DNA from: JAGLSB01 sp023135955
GTDB lineage: Bacteria > Bacteroidota > Bacteroidia > Bacteroidales > GCA-2748055
DNA length: 20,632 nt
Direction of reading: 5' to 3'
Assembly (NCBI GenBank): GCA_030673645.1
Contig: DAOVIO010000059.1
Location: 1-20,632, forward strand
Shown in pieces: positions 1-6,889 of this stretch. Position numbers and translations under genes: made by a program. Positions within the stretch are counted from its first letter, which is position 1. Every line of letters begins with the position of its first letter. The notes beneath the pieces were generated by a model. The model ran no database searches and had not been told where the DNA came from. It worked only from the letters and a program-made list of their open reading frames with translations.

Positions 1-208
1 CGCTCAATAACCGAACCGCTCAGCTACTTTTGTTTAGTCTTTTTTTTAACCCTCTTTTCTCATATGGTCCTTTTTTGTGTCTTTAATTGCCTCTATCCCT
101 GTGGTCACCTCAGGCTTTTCAATTTCCCATAACTCTTCTATTACTGAGGTTTTCGGTTCCCAAAAATTCTTCTGCTGCTGAGGCCGCCAAATCAATCCGA
201 ATCACCCT

Positions 209-310
209 CTCCCAAGCGAACGAAGTGAGCGCCTCCCAAGTGAACGCAGTGAACATCTCCCAAACTCACGAAGTGAGTGCCTTCCCAGCGAGCAAAGCGA
301 GCACCTGCCA
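209..310. repeat. 24-bp tandem repeat array, copy A
   Basis: Four units of exactly 24 bp (209-232, 233-256, 257-280, 281-304) plus a partial fifth. Each begins CTCCCA or a close variant and carries a GYGARC-RMA-GYGARC-type core such as GCGAACGAAGTGAGC. A related array of four units lies at 1609-1704, and unit 2 is identical in both. The pair brackets the PemK module and the 200-bp repeats. Confidence 0.85.
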
Positions 311-331
311 ATTCTCCAATAATCAAAAAAC

Positions 332-370
332 TTTTTGAATTCAAAAAAGAAATCATCAACTTTGATGATT
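332..370. promoter_or_regulatory. Paired palindromes, candidate autoregulatory operator
   Basis: Two inverted repeats sit 22 bp upstream of the antitoxin start: a perfect 16-bp palindrome TTTTTGAATTCAAAAA (332-347), and AATCATCAA-CT-TTGATGATT (351-370, 9-bp arms). Type II antitoxins usually bind palindromes over their own promoter, so an operator is the natural reading. The downstream segment TATACTTTC (382-390) is only a rough match to the TAnnTTTG box. Confidence 0.45.
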
Positions 371-392
371 AAAACTAATACTATACTTTCTT

Positions 393-623
393 GTGAATAA
401 GGAAAAACTAATAGAAAAAACTATTTCCCGATTAATGAAATTGCCTAAGGAAAGAATTTCCATAGTAGATGATTATATTGAATTTCTACTTAAAAAATAC
501 AATGAGGAAATTGAGCTTCAAAAGGGCATTGAAAGAATTTCAGAAGAATCCGGCAGCCTCAAATTCCTTGAAGACGAAGAAACTATTTATACAGTAAATG
601 ATTTAAAAGAAAAGTATAAATAA
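393..623 (+). CDS. Putative antitoxin of PemK/MazF-type module
   Basis: A 76-residue acidic and helical protein with a GTG start. The N-terminus (KLIEKTISRLMKLPKERISIV) and the segment DDYIEFLLKKYNEE look like the short helical antitoxins, related to DUF2281, found before MazF-family toxins. The tail SLKFLEDEETIYTVNDLKEKYK is typical of the intrinsically disordered toxin-wrapping part. The PemK-like gene follows 27 bp downstream on the same strand, which is the main evidence for its role. Palindromes at 332-370 may be its operator. The antitoxin call is inference from position and composition; the DNA-binding fold is not recognisable by eye. Confidence 0.65.
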   Translation: MNKEKLIEKTISRLMKLPKERISIVDDYIEFLLKKYNEEIELQKGIERISEESGSLKFLEDEETIYTVNDLKEKYK

Positions 624-650
624 TTCCATATAGTTATTTAATCTAAAAAA

Positions 651-971
651 ATGCACAAAGGAGATATTGTTTTATTGCCCTTCCCCTTCACAAATCTAAA
701 AGGAACTAAAACTCGTCCTGCATTAATTTTAATTGCGTCTGATTTGGATATAACCGTTGCATTTATTACAACTCAATTGTACTTTGCTGAACCAACGGAT
801 ATAATTTTATTTCCCAAAAAAGAAAATGGTTTGAAAAAGGAATCCCTGTTAAGATTGAATAAAATTGCAACCATTGAAAAAAGTATTGTTCTGGGGAAAT
901 TAGGGATGGTTGGAAAAACCATTATTCCTGAGATAAATAAAAATCTTAGAATTCTTTTTGATATTAAATAA
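651..971 (+). CDS. Type II toxin, PemK/MazF family endoribonuclease
   Basis: A 106-residue protein matching the PemK/MazF fold. It opens with KGDIVLLPFPFTNLKGTKTRPALIL, which holds the family's GDIVxxxFPFT strand-loop and the KxRPALIL strand. The later stretch LKKESLLRLNKIATIEKSIVLGKLG corresponds to the conserved segment S-x-L-x-x-K-x-x-T-x-x-x-S and the GxL turn of the dimer core. These toxins cleave mRNA in the cytoplasm at short sequence-specific sites and are held inactive by the partner antitoxin. The gene lies 27 bp after the putative antitoxin, so the two should be co-transcribed. Length is normal for the family. Confidence 0.88.
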   Translation: MHKGDIVLLPFPFTNLKGTKTRPALILIASDLDITVAFITTQLYFAEPTDIILFPKKENGLKKESLLRLNKIATIEKSIVLGKLGMVGKTIIPEINKNLRILFDIK

Positions 972-1196
972 TCTCTATTTTTTCAAGAATAAGAAAGTTT
1001 AAAGAAGATTAAGGGAGAAGATATAATCGACAATTAGAAATTCGTTTCAAATCAAAATACCAATTCTCTCATTCATTCCTACCACGAATGCACAAATTAA
1101 AATGTCCTTTACCCCTTCTGAACGCCAACACAACCCCTTCCGAACTGCCCTATACCTGGTTCCGACCCCCTCAAGGGCTGGTTCGAAACCTCCCCC

Positions 1197-1593
1197 AGAT
1201 ATGTTCGGAACTACCCTTGGTTGGGATCACTTACCACCTACCTCCCCTTCGAGATCCTCCCCTCAATAGGTTCGGAACCGCCCCTGGATAGGTTCAGGAC
1301 TACCCCAGGTGGGGGTATCAATATAGTATGGCCGGGGCTCTGATGGGGTGAGCCCCCTATTCGGACCCCCCCATGACCCCCTTCCGGACTACCATTAGAT
1401 AGGTTCGGAACTACCCTTGGAGGGGTCACTTACCACCTACCCCCCGCTTCGAGACCCTCCCCTCGATATGTTCGGAACCACCCCCGGATAGGTTCAGGAC
1501 TACCCCAGGTGGGGGTATCAATATAGTATGGTCGGAGTTCTGAAGGGGTGAACCCCCAATTCGCCCCCCATGACAACCTTCCAGACTACCCTC
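1197..1593. repeat. Two tandem copies of a ~200-bp GC-rich unit
   Basis: Unit 1 (1197-1396, 200 bp) and unit 2 (1397-1593, 197 bp) begin AGATAKGTTCGGAA and share long exact blocks such as GGATAGGTTCAGGACTACCC and GGGGGTATCAATATAGTATG. A third start (AGATAGGTAAGA) occurs at 1594. Inside each unit the motif GGTTCGGAAC or a variant recurs several times, so the unit is itself built from smaller repeats. Base composition differs from the surrounding AT-rich DNA. No coding frame looks real. Confidence 0.85.
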
Positions 1594-1608
1594 AGATAGG
1601 TAAGAAAC

Positions 1609-1720
1609 CTCCCAAACTCACAAAGTGAGTGCCTCCCAAGTGAACGCAGTGAACATCTCCCATGCGAGCAAAGCGAGTATCTCCCCAGCGAACGAAGTGA
1701 GCTGCTCGCTCCGCTCGCTC
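1609..1720. repeat. 24-bp tandem repeat array, copy B
   Basis: Four 24-bp units (1609-1632, 1633-1656, 1657-1680, 1681-1704) followed by a CTCGCTCCGCTCGCTC tail to 1720. They have the same CTCCCA starts and GCGAACGAAGTGAGC-like cores as the array at 209-310. The second unit is identical over all 24 bases in both arrays, so they are copies of one family. Confidence 0.85.
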
Positions 1721-1989
1721 TTGCATATTAAAAAAAACCCACCCAATCTTTATAAAACAGTAAAGTATTAATATCTTTGTCATTAAGTACGGAAAGGGTT
1801 CATCAGGGAGTGAGTAATTACACCCTTGTTTTTGTGCAACCAAGTGATGGAAAAGTTTGTCTAATATAGGATGGACTTTAAACATTTGAACCGCTAAACA
1901 ATTAAACTTTTAGCGTATATTGTGTTTTGGGAAATAATTATCTGCAATGGGTAAATTGATTTGGATATTTACTTAAAAAAAATTTGGGC

Positions 1990-4002
1990 ATGAAGAAATT
2001 TGTTTTATTGGCGAGTGTTTTAGGGGTGTTTTGGGGAAGTGTCTTAGGACAACCTAATGAAGGAGATTGGCAAACAAGGAACTCCGGACATTGGTCATCT
2101 GATTCTGTATGGCAATATTATCGAGCAGATTTAGAAGAATGGAGAGATACTACTATTGATCCACAAAATCTTGTTACAAAGCAAATAACCATTCTAAATG
2201 GAGATTCTCTTTTCAATAATGATTATGGACTTTTTTTTATGGGAGGAACAATTGATATTAACGGGATATTTTATAATATATCTGGAATGGGTAAAGTATC
2301 GAATGGAACGTTAAATATTAATGGTTCATTAATTTCGACTTCCAATATGGATGCTGATATAATAAATATTGGATCAACCGGTTTATTCGATAATTCTAAA
2401 ACAGGTAACTGGTATAATACTGCTCCAACCTTCGGCTCATGTACTTTCGGCGGAACCATTAAATATTCATCAAATGGTGCTCAAACAATTTCGAATCTTT
2501 CTGGTGAACCCTATAATAACCTTATTCTTTCCGGAACAGGATTAAAAACTTTAGAATCATCTGGCACTACTACAGTTTCAGGAGATTTTACAGTAAAAAC
2601 TGGTAGTTCTGTAACAATACCAAGTGGAGGCACTCTTTCAATTAGTTCCGCAAGTAATAATGTATTTGAATCTGGCGCATCATTAATTTCTTTAGGAACT
2701 GTTTCAGGTACCGGCGCCTCAACCATTGAAGTTCAACGTCTTGTAACCGAAGATGCATGGCACTTAATTTCAGCACCTCATTCGGATTATACTATGGATG
2801 ACCTGGAAGCTGAGAATACAATTGATGTTCACAATACTTCCTCTCATGTTGCTTTAGCATATTTTAATGAAACTACAAATAGTTGGGTAACTAGTACGTC
2901 TCCCTCAGGGAATATGTCTCCCGGTATAGGATATTTAACAGGTGTAAGTGATCCAGGTGCAACTACTCTTAGTTTTACTGGTGCTCCAAATTTCGGAAAT
3001 AAAACAAGTCTTATTTCAATTGTAAATACAAACAAAGGGATAAATGCTGTAGGAAATCCATACACTTCCGCTCTGACTGTAGACGCATTTATTGATGCAA
3101 ATACAAGTGCAATTGATGCTAGTTTTAATGCAATTTACACATATAATCCAGGTTCCAATCAATATGAACCAAACTATGACACTAACGGACAAGATTATAT
3201 TCAAAGTTGTCAGGGATTTCTTTTAAAAGCAGATTCCGATGGTGGAAATATTAGTTTTACTACAGCAATGCAAGCTCATAGCACAGATGCTTTTTATAAA
3301 AAATCTGCCTCAGAAGAAAATTATTCAATAATACACTTAAATATTAATAATGGTGAGAAGGTCTCAAAAACTAAAATCTATTTTAGAGAAAATGCAACTA
3401 CCGGACTCGATCGTGGAAAAGATTTAGGGATAATAAAACGAAGCAAAGCTTTTAATATTTACACTAAACTTATTGATGATATTGGTATAGATTTTATTAC
3501 ACAATCTTTACCAAATTCCAATTTTGAAAATTTAACAATCCCAGTGGGAATTGATTTCTCCAATGGTGGAATGCTCACATTTTCTACAGAAATTATGAAT
3601 CTTCCTGAAGAATGTCTCGTCATTTTGGAGGATCGTGAATTAGGCACTTTTACGGATTTGAAAGCACCAGATTCAAAATATTCTGTGACTCTTGAAGCCA
3701 ATACCTCCGGAACCGGCCGCTTCTTCATCCATACCTTCGATGCTCAAACCTCTATTGCCGAAATAGATGATTTACAGAATATTACTATCTTTGCATTCGA
3801 TAAAGAAATAATTGTTCAAGGTGAAATAGCTGAGAAAAGCAATGTAAAAGTATATGACCTTTCGGGTAGATTGGTAAAACAATCTGTTCTTGAAAATGGT
3901 TATCATAACGCTATATCGGCTTCAGACCTGAAAGAAGGAATCTATATTATACATTTGCAGGTCGGGAATAAAATAAAAACCAGTAAACTATTTCTTCACT
4001 AA
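1990..4002 (+). CDS. Secreted protein with type IX secretion sorting domain
   Basis: A 670-residue protein from the ATG at 1990; a TTG two codons earlier is less likely because the signal peptide starts at MKKFVLLASVLGVFWGSVLG. The mature part is rich in Ser, Thr, Gly and Asn with repeating beta-strand character (residues about 50-250, then a second beta-rich module). The last ~75 residues form a Por/T9SS type A sorting domain: VKVYDLSGRLVKQ, then LKEGIYIIHLQ and a basic end KIKTSKLFLH. This tail directs export through the outer membrane by the T9SS and is then normally removed. No catalytic motif is visible, so the role of the body (adhesin or surface scaffold) is unknown. A small leader-like gene follows 39 bp downstream. 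Confidence 0.88.
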   Translation: MKKFVLLASVLGVFWGSVLGQPNEGDWQTRNSGHWSSDSVWQYYRADLEEWRDTTIDPQNLVTKQITILNGDSLFNNDYGLFFMGGTIDINGIFYNISGMGKVSNGTLNINGSLISTSNMDADIINIGSTGLFDNSKTGNWYNTAPTFGSCTFGGTIKYSSNGAQTISNLSGEPYNNLILSGTGLKTLESSGTTTVSGDFTVKTGSSVTIPSGGTLSISSASNNVFESGASLISLGTVSGTGASTIEVQRLVTEDAWHLISAPHSDYTMDDLEAENTIDVHNTSSHVALAYFNETTNSWVTSTSPSGNMSPGIGYLTGVSDPGATTLSFTGAPNFGNKTSLISIVNTNKGINAVGNPYTSALTVDAFIDANTSAIDASFNAIYTYNPGSNQYEPNYDTNGQDYIQSCQGFLLKADSDGGNISFTTAMQAHSTDAFYKKSASEENYSIIHLNINNGEKVSKTKIYFRENATTGLDRGKDLGIIKRSKAFNIYTKLIDDIGIDFITQSLPNSNFENLTIPVGIDFSNGGMLTFSTEIMNLPEECLVILEDRELGTFTDLKAPDSKYSVTLEANTSGTGRFFIHTFDAQTSIAEIDDLQNITIFAFDKEIIVQGEIAEKSNVKVYDLSGRLVKQSVLENGYHNAISASDLKEGIYIIHLQVGNKIKTSKLFLH

Positions 4003-4041
4003 ATTGTTAGGAAGGCTATTAGAAGATGTTAAAAGGGTTTA

Positions 4042-4215
4042 ATGAAGAATAAAAAACAAAATACAAAAGATAAAAATATCTCTCGCAAAGAGGCTATGAA
4101 GAAATTAGGTTATTCGGCTTTCTCTGCTACTACTATGATGATTTTGCTTAATAAGCCTGATTCAGCACAGGCACAGCCAGGGTCTGAGGAATTACCTCCT
4201 GGTTGGGAGTGGTAA
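4042..4215 (+). CDS. Small leader-like protein, putative exported peptide
   Basis: A 57-residue frame starting at ATG 4042, 39 bp after the T9SS cargo gene on the same strand. The first 21 residues are basic and include ISRKEAMKKLGY, which resembles a weak twin-arginine-type motif (S-R-K-x-A-x-K). A short hydrophobic stretch SAFSATTMMILL follows, then SAQAQ, a plausible signal-peptidase site. The remainder is only about a dozen residues, PGSEELPPGWEW, rich in Pro, Glu and Trp. A leader of this form with almost no mature domain suggests an exported peptide or a small lipid-side protein. I do not recognise a named family. A GTGATGGGGAAG minisatellite starts right after its stop codon. Confidence 0.6.
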   Translation: MKNKKQNTKDKNISRKEAMKKLGYSAFSATTMMILLNKPDSAQAQPGSEELPPGWEW

Positions 4216-4221
4216 GGTTTG

Positions 4222-4302
4222 GAGAAGTGATGGGGAAGTGATGGGGAAGTGATGGGAAGTGATGGGAAGTGATGGGGAAGTGATGGGAAGTGATGAGAAG
4301 TG
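4222..4302 (+). repeat. 10-11 bp minisatellite (GAAGTGATGGG)
   Basis: About seven head-to-tail copies of GAAGTGATGGG, with unit length alternating between 10 and 11 bp by one G. It begins a few bases after the stop codon of the small gene ending at 4215. It continues into GTGAGTGTTAGTGAGG, which resembles the complement of the array at 15581-15717. An open frame on the minus strand here is only a translation of the repeat. Confidence 0.85.
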
Positions 4303-4422
4303 AGTCCGTGAGTGTTAGTGAGGAGGGGGGAAATGGAGTGAACAATAGACCATGGTGGGTTTTACATAAGATTTTAAGTTGGTACCTGAAATAAGATTAC
4401 TTTTTATAACTGATGTTCTTTT

Positions 4423-4446
4423 TGAGCCTGGTGGCTCATTTTTTTT
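4423..4446 (+). terminator. Rho-independent terminator
   Basis: Perfect hairpin TGAGCC-TGGT-GGCTCA (4423-4438) followed by eight T residues on the plus strand. It probably ends the transcript carrying the T9SS cargo gene and the small gene at 4042-4215, about 210 bp upstream. The minus strand lacks a T-run, so it is one-directional. Confidence 0.75.
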
Positions 4447-4720
4447 GTGGGGTATGGGGATTCGATGGGAATGTTTTTAACGAATCAATTTTATACCACT
4501 TCCTGTTTTCCGAAAAAGACACCCAAAAATCAAAATAATAACGCCTTGCGAAGGGTGAGAGCGAAATTGTTTCGGTCGGTATGTGATGACACAAACCTGC
4601 TGGGGTGAGGACGATTGCTTCAGTCGCCTTCGTACTTCGGCTCAATGATACAGCTTTACCATTGGTGAAGACGAGATTGCTTTAGTTGCCCTCATGATGA
4701 CACAAGCCTGCTGTGGTGAG
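4447..4720. repeat. Degenerate interspersed repeats (GATTGCTTCAGTCGCC family)
   Basis: Gene-free. Degenerate tandem copies of a GACGAGATTGCTTCAGTCGCC-type sequence occur at about 4610 and 4667, with a third beginning the element at 4721. They are separated by shared segments such as ATGATGACACAAGCCTGCTG. This is a widespread bacterial interspersed repeat type that favours intergenic spaces. Confidence 0.65.
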
Positions 4721-4890
4721 TACGAGATTGCTTCAGTCGCCCTCGTACCTCGGGCTCCTTCGCAAAAACGCGGCTTTGGTAGCGTGGGGGGATAAAAAAG
4801 TTGGCGGCAAAAGCCGCCAACTTTTTTATCCCCTACCCCCGAGTACCTTCCGTTTTTGCGAAACGACGAAGGAGGCGAAGCAATCTCGTA
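4721..4890. mobile_element. MITE-like element with perfect central hairpin
   Basis: A 170-bp element with 14-bp perfect terminal inverted repeats: TACGAGATTGCTTC at 4721-4734 and its complement at 4877-4890. Nested inside are a second inverted pair CGCAAAAACG (4761-4770 / 4851-4860) and a perfect 21-bp stem, 4788-4808 against 4813-4833, with an AAAA loop. It carries no gene. The structure fits a non-autonomous miniature inverted-repeat element or REP-type doublet. The reading frames through it are artefacts. Confidence 0.7.
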
Positions 4891-5059
4891 ATATTTGTGC
4901 TTATTCGATTCCTGAGTGTTAATTATTCCGAAAAGTCTACTTCTTAATGTCGGGGTTTTGGCTAAGGTTATCGAATATCTTCAATGTTCTCCATCCCTTC
5001 AATCTTATCGAATCACACAACCCAATGACAAATTCCGCCATTTTACCTATATTTGAATA
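4891..5059. other. Upstream region of the first MNT/HEPN operon
   Basis: Short AT-rich spacer with no gene or repeat. It ends in a TATATTTG box at 5048-5055, four bases before the start codon at 5060. Confidence 0.5.
5048..5055 (+). promoter_or_regulatory. Candidate Bacteroidota -7 box of MNT/HEPN operon
   Basis: TATATTTG is an exact match to TAnnTTTG and lies four bases before the ATG at 5060. No TTG lies 19-21 bp upstream; the nearest relic is TGACA at 5026-5030, so the -33 element is weak or absent. A start site just downstream of the box would give a leaderless mRNA. Confidence 0.45.
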
Positions 5060-5377
5060 ATGAATACCTCGAATAACATATTGCTGGAAATTAAAAAAAT
5101 AGTTCTGGAGAGTGAGCCTTCCGCAAAAATCTATCTATATGGCTCTCGTGTTAGAGGCACAGAACATAGCGAATCAGACTGGGATTTGCTGATTTTATTG
5201 AATAGAGAAAAAATAACACCAGAAATAGAAGAGTCGATTACTTATCCTCTTTACGATTTGGAGATTGACACAGGAGAAATAATAAGCCCAATGGTCTACT
5301 CTGAAAAAGAATGGAATACGAAATATAAGATAACGTCTTTTTACCATAATGTTATGCAAGAAGGTAAACTGTTATGA
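5060..5377 (+). CDS. Minimal nucleotidyltransferase (MNT) domain protein
   Basis: A 105-residue protein with the DNA polymerase beta-type signature GSRVRGTEHSESDWDLLIL: GS at 28-29 and the paired metal-binding acids D40 and D42. A third acid of the active site is likely in YDLEID (66-70). Members of this family act beside a HEPN partner, either as antitoxins that transfer AMP to the HEPN protein or as parts of defence modules. The HEPN gene overlaps this stop codon by four bases (ATGA), which indicates translational coupling. The pair is not closely similar to the second MNT/HEPN pair at 8587-9204. Which member is toxic cannot be read from sequence. Confidence 0.85.
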   Translation: MNTSNNILLEIKKIVLESEPSAKIYLYGSRVRGTEHSESDWDLLILLNREKITPEIEESITYPLYDLEIDTGEIISPMVYSEKEWNTKYKITSFYHNVMQEGKLL

Positions 5378-5766
5378 TAGATTATCAACCTGAGGATTAT
5401 TCAAATTATAGGATTCAACGTGCAAAAGACACAATTCAGGAAGTTGAAATTCATATAGCTAATAAATTTTGGAATACCGCTGTTAATAGAATGTATTATG
5501 CTTGTTTTTATGCAGTTGGAGCATTATTAATAAAGCATAAGGTCACAACATCCAGTCATTCAGGAACAAGACAAAAATTTGGACAATTATTTGTTAAGAC
5601 TGGAAAAGTAGACAGATCCTTAGCAAAACATTATTCTAACATATTTGAAAAGAGACATAAAGGTGATTATAATGACTTTTATGATTATGATGAAGAAACG
5701 ACTTTGCATTTATTGCCTTTATCACAGCTGTTTATTGAAAAAAATGAGGAATTAGTAAATGGATAG
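5374..5766 (+). CDS. HEPN domain protein
   Basis: A 130-residue, mostly helical protein of the COG1895-like HEPN group. Visible landmarks are NRMYYACFYAVGALL (38-52), the SHSGTRQKFGQLFVKTG stretch (61-77) and EKRHKGDYND (92-101), which corresponds to the family's R-x-x-A/G-D-Y motif. The RX4HXY motif of HepT-type HEPN ribonucleases is not present in that form, so RNase activity is uncertain. It overlaps the nucleotidyltransferase gene by four bases and is surely co-expressed with it. The likely role is as partner of that enzyme in a toxin-antitoxin or defence unit. Confidence 0.82.
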   Translation: MIDYQPEDYSNYRIQRAKDTIQEVEIHIANKFWNTAVNRMYYACFYAVGALLIKHKVTTSSHSGTRQKFGQLFVKTGKVDRSLAKHYSNIFEKRHKGDYNDFYDYDEETTLHLLPLSQLFIEKNEELVNG

Positions 5767-5898
5767 CAATTCCGCAGGGGCTTTTGCTCATTAATTTAAG
5801 GAGCCGGTCAGTGAAGTGATTAATTTGCATATTTATTTTTTACATCTTCATTGTAATTTCAAATAATAAATGTTTTTTTCGCATAGCCCGAGGGCTTA

Positions 5899-6098
5899 AA
5901 TTTGATTAGCCTCGGTTTCACCCGGGGTTTATAATAAACAGATACCCCACAACCCCGAAGGGTGTTGCATTGTCTAATGACAGAAATAAAGATACTAAAC
6001 ACGAGATATTGCCGGCAAACAAAAATGCGCAACCTACGCCGGAGTTAGGGAAATTCGCGTAATTATTGAATCCCAGGTGAACCCGGGGCTAATCAAAT
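5899..6098. mobile_element. 200-bp element with inverted ends
   Basis: The left end (5899-5927, TTTGATTAGCCTCGG then TTTCACCCGGGG) is the inverse of the right end (6072-6098, complement TTTGATTAGCCCCGGG then TTCACCTGGG), with about three mismatches over 26 bases. Just outside the left end is an AGCCCGAGGGCT hairpin (5886-5897). Inside are ACCCCGAAGGGT and a GCCGGC/CGCCGG-containing stretch. It has no gene and looks like a MITE or paired REP unit. The rest of the 5767-6184 gap, on both sides, holds nothing I recognise. Confidence 0.6.
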
Positions 6099-6184
6099 GT
6101 AACCACCATGATCGGCCAAAATACCTGACCTTGTATGCATGGATGACCTCGTATTGTATCGCATATAATTGTCCTTTCACACCA

Positions 6185-6484
6185 TCATAAAAAGGTAAGC
6201 CCAATTTTACGATTAAGTCCTTTTTCAAAAATTCTAATCAAGGTTGAGAGTTGAATATTTCCTTTGGCATTTTCAATTCTGGAAATATAACTTTTCTTCG
6301 TGCCAGTCTTTTCAGCTAATTGACTTTGTGTTAAATTAGCTTGCTTTCTTGCCTCTCTAAGCATTACACTTACAATGAACATCTGAGCCTTTTCTTCATA
6401 TTTATTTCGGCTTTCAGTTCCTATTTTACCGTGTTCTCTTTCGATCAATTCATCGAAAGTTTTTACTCCTTTATAATTAGTCAT
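6185..6484 (-). CDS. higA: HigA-type antitoxin, XRE/Cro HTH
   Basis: A 99-residue protein with a helix-turn-helix in its C-terminal half: LREARKQANLTQSQLAEKTGTKKSYISRIENAKGNIQLSTLIRIFEKGL (about residues 42-90), a clear XRE/Cro pattern. The N-terminal part (FDELIEREHGKIGTESRNKYEEKAQMF) is the lead-in typical of antitoxins that follow Gp49-type HigB toxins. Its start overlaps the toxin stop by four bases, giving the toxin-first order of higBA. It should neutralise the toxin and repress the operon, and direct repeats at 6855-6876 are possible binding sites. Confidence 0.9.
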   Translation of the reverse strand: MTNYKGVKTFDELIEREHGKIGTESRNKYEEKAQMFIVSVMLREARKQANLTQSQLAEKTGTKKSYISRIENAKGNIQLSTLIRIFEKGLNRKIGLTFL

Positions 6485-6825
6485 GGCCTTTGTTTTTTAG
6501 TATTAAAATACTCACTTTTTAAACGCATTGCCTTTTCAATTTCATTCTTTGGCGTCTTTTGTGTCTTTTTCTGAAATCCATTAAATAAAACAACTATTGC
6601 ACCTTCGTCAAAACAGCAAAAAATCCTATAAATATTAGATTGATATTCAATTCTAATTTCAAATAGACCTTCATATCCTGTAATTGGCGCAAAAAACTTT
6701 ACAGGAACTCTGTCAACCTGTTTTATCAATTCAAAAACATATTGAATTTTTGATTTCACCTTAGAGTCAAGATTCTTATAAAAATCCAGAAAATAATCTC
6801 CGTGAAATTCTATTCGTCTTGCCAT
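6481..6825 (-). CDS. higB: HigB-type toxin, RelE/Gp49 superfamily
   Basis: A 114-residue protein of the phage-derived Gp49-like / RelE family. Seen are the helical N-terminus FYKNLDSKVKSKIQYVFELIKQ, the central strand GYEGLFEIRIEYQSNIYRIFCCFD and the closing GAIVVLFNGFQKKTQKTPKNEIEKAMRLKSEY, which carries the family's F-x-K-K-x-x-K-T-P pattern with basic catalytic-region residues. Members are ribosome-dependent mRNA interferases. It overlaps the antitoxin gene downstream by four bases. A good promoter (TTG-n19-TAACTTTG, 6859 to 6830) ends four bases before the ATG, so the message may be leaderless. Confidence 0.9.
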   Translation of the reverse strand: MARRIEFHGDYFLDFYKNLDSKVKSKIQYVFELIKQVDRVPVKFFAPITGYEGLFEIRIEYQSNIYRIFCCFDEGAIVVLFNGFQKKTQKTPKNEIEKAMRLKSEYFNTKKQRP

Positions 6826-6829
6826 TAGA

Positions 6830-6859
6830 CAAAGTTATCCCAAAAGTTAACTAGATCAA
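6830..6859 (-). promoter_or_regulatory. Promoter of higBA, Bacteroidota type
   Basis: On the minus strand, TTG (6859-6857) is 19 bases from TAACTTTG (6837-6830), an exact consensus match. The ATG begins four bases after the box. The direct repeats ATCAAAATA at 6855-6863 and 6868-6876 overlap the -33 element and are candidate HigA operators. Confidence 0.65.
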
Positions 6860-6889
6860 AATATTAAATCAAAATAATTTGATGATTAT

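Larger units (their letters stand above)
1..392. other. Non-coding left edge with repeats
   Basis: No convincing gene is visible. Bases 1-208 are pyrimidine-rich with no domain-like reading frame. Then follow a 24-bp tandem array (209-310) and two palindromes (332-347 and 351-370) just before the first toxin-antitoxin operon. An open frame at 87-338 is explained by the 24-bp array, which is 8 codons per unit and therefore stays open. Confidence 0.6.
972..1989. other. Repeat-rich, gene-free interval
   Basis: About 1 kb without a credible gene between pemK and the T9SS cargo gene. From about 1090 to 1600 the plus strand becomes strongly C-rich and consists of a duplicated 200-bp unit. A second 24-bp array follows at 1609-1720. 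Bases 1721-1989 return to AT-rich sequence, with a weak hairpin CGCTAAA/TTTAGCG (1892-1915). No TAnnTTTG box is seen directly before the gene at 1990. Confidence 0.6.

Noticed and set aside
1088..1429. Overlapping frames on both strands, proline and glycine rich
   Set aside because: They are translations of the duplicated 200-bp GC-rich unit, with no consistent codon pattern between the two units.
209..1720. CRISPR array
   Set aside because: The 24-bp units are joined head to tail without unique spacers and no cas gene is present.
1592..1885. 97-residue minus-strand frame with a cysteine and histidine-rich part
   Set aside because: Its C-terminal half is a translation of the 24-bp array at 1609-1720, and the N-terminal half has no recognisable domain or promoter.
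4148..4345. Minus-strand frame repeating HHFPITS
   Set aside because: It is the minisatellite at 4222-4302 read in reverse, opposite to the small gene at 4042-4215.
6034..6228. 64-residue minus-strand frame downstream of higA
   Set aside because: It runs through the inverted-end element at 5899-6098, overlaps higA and has no domain or motif. A transposase remnant was considered but no signature residues are present.
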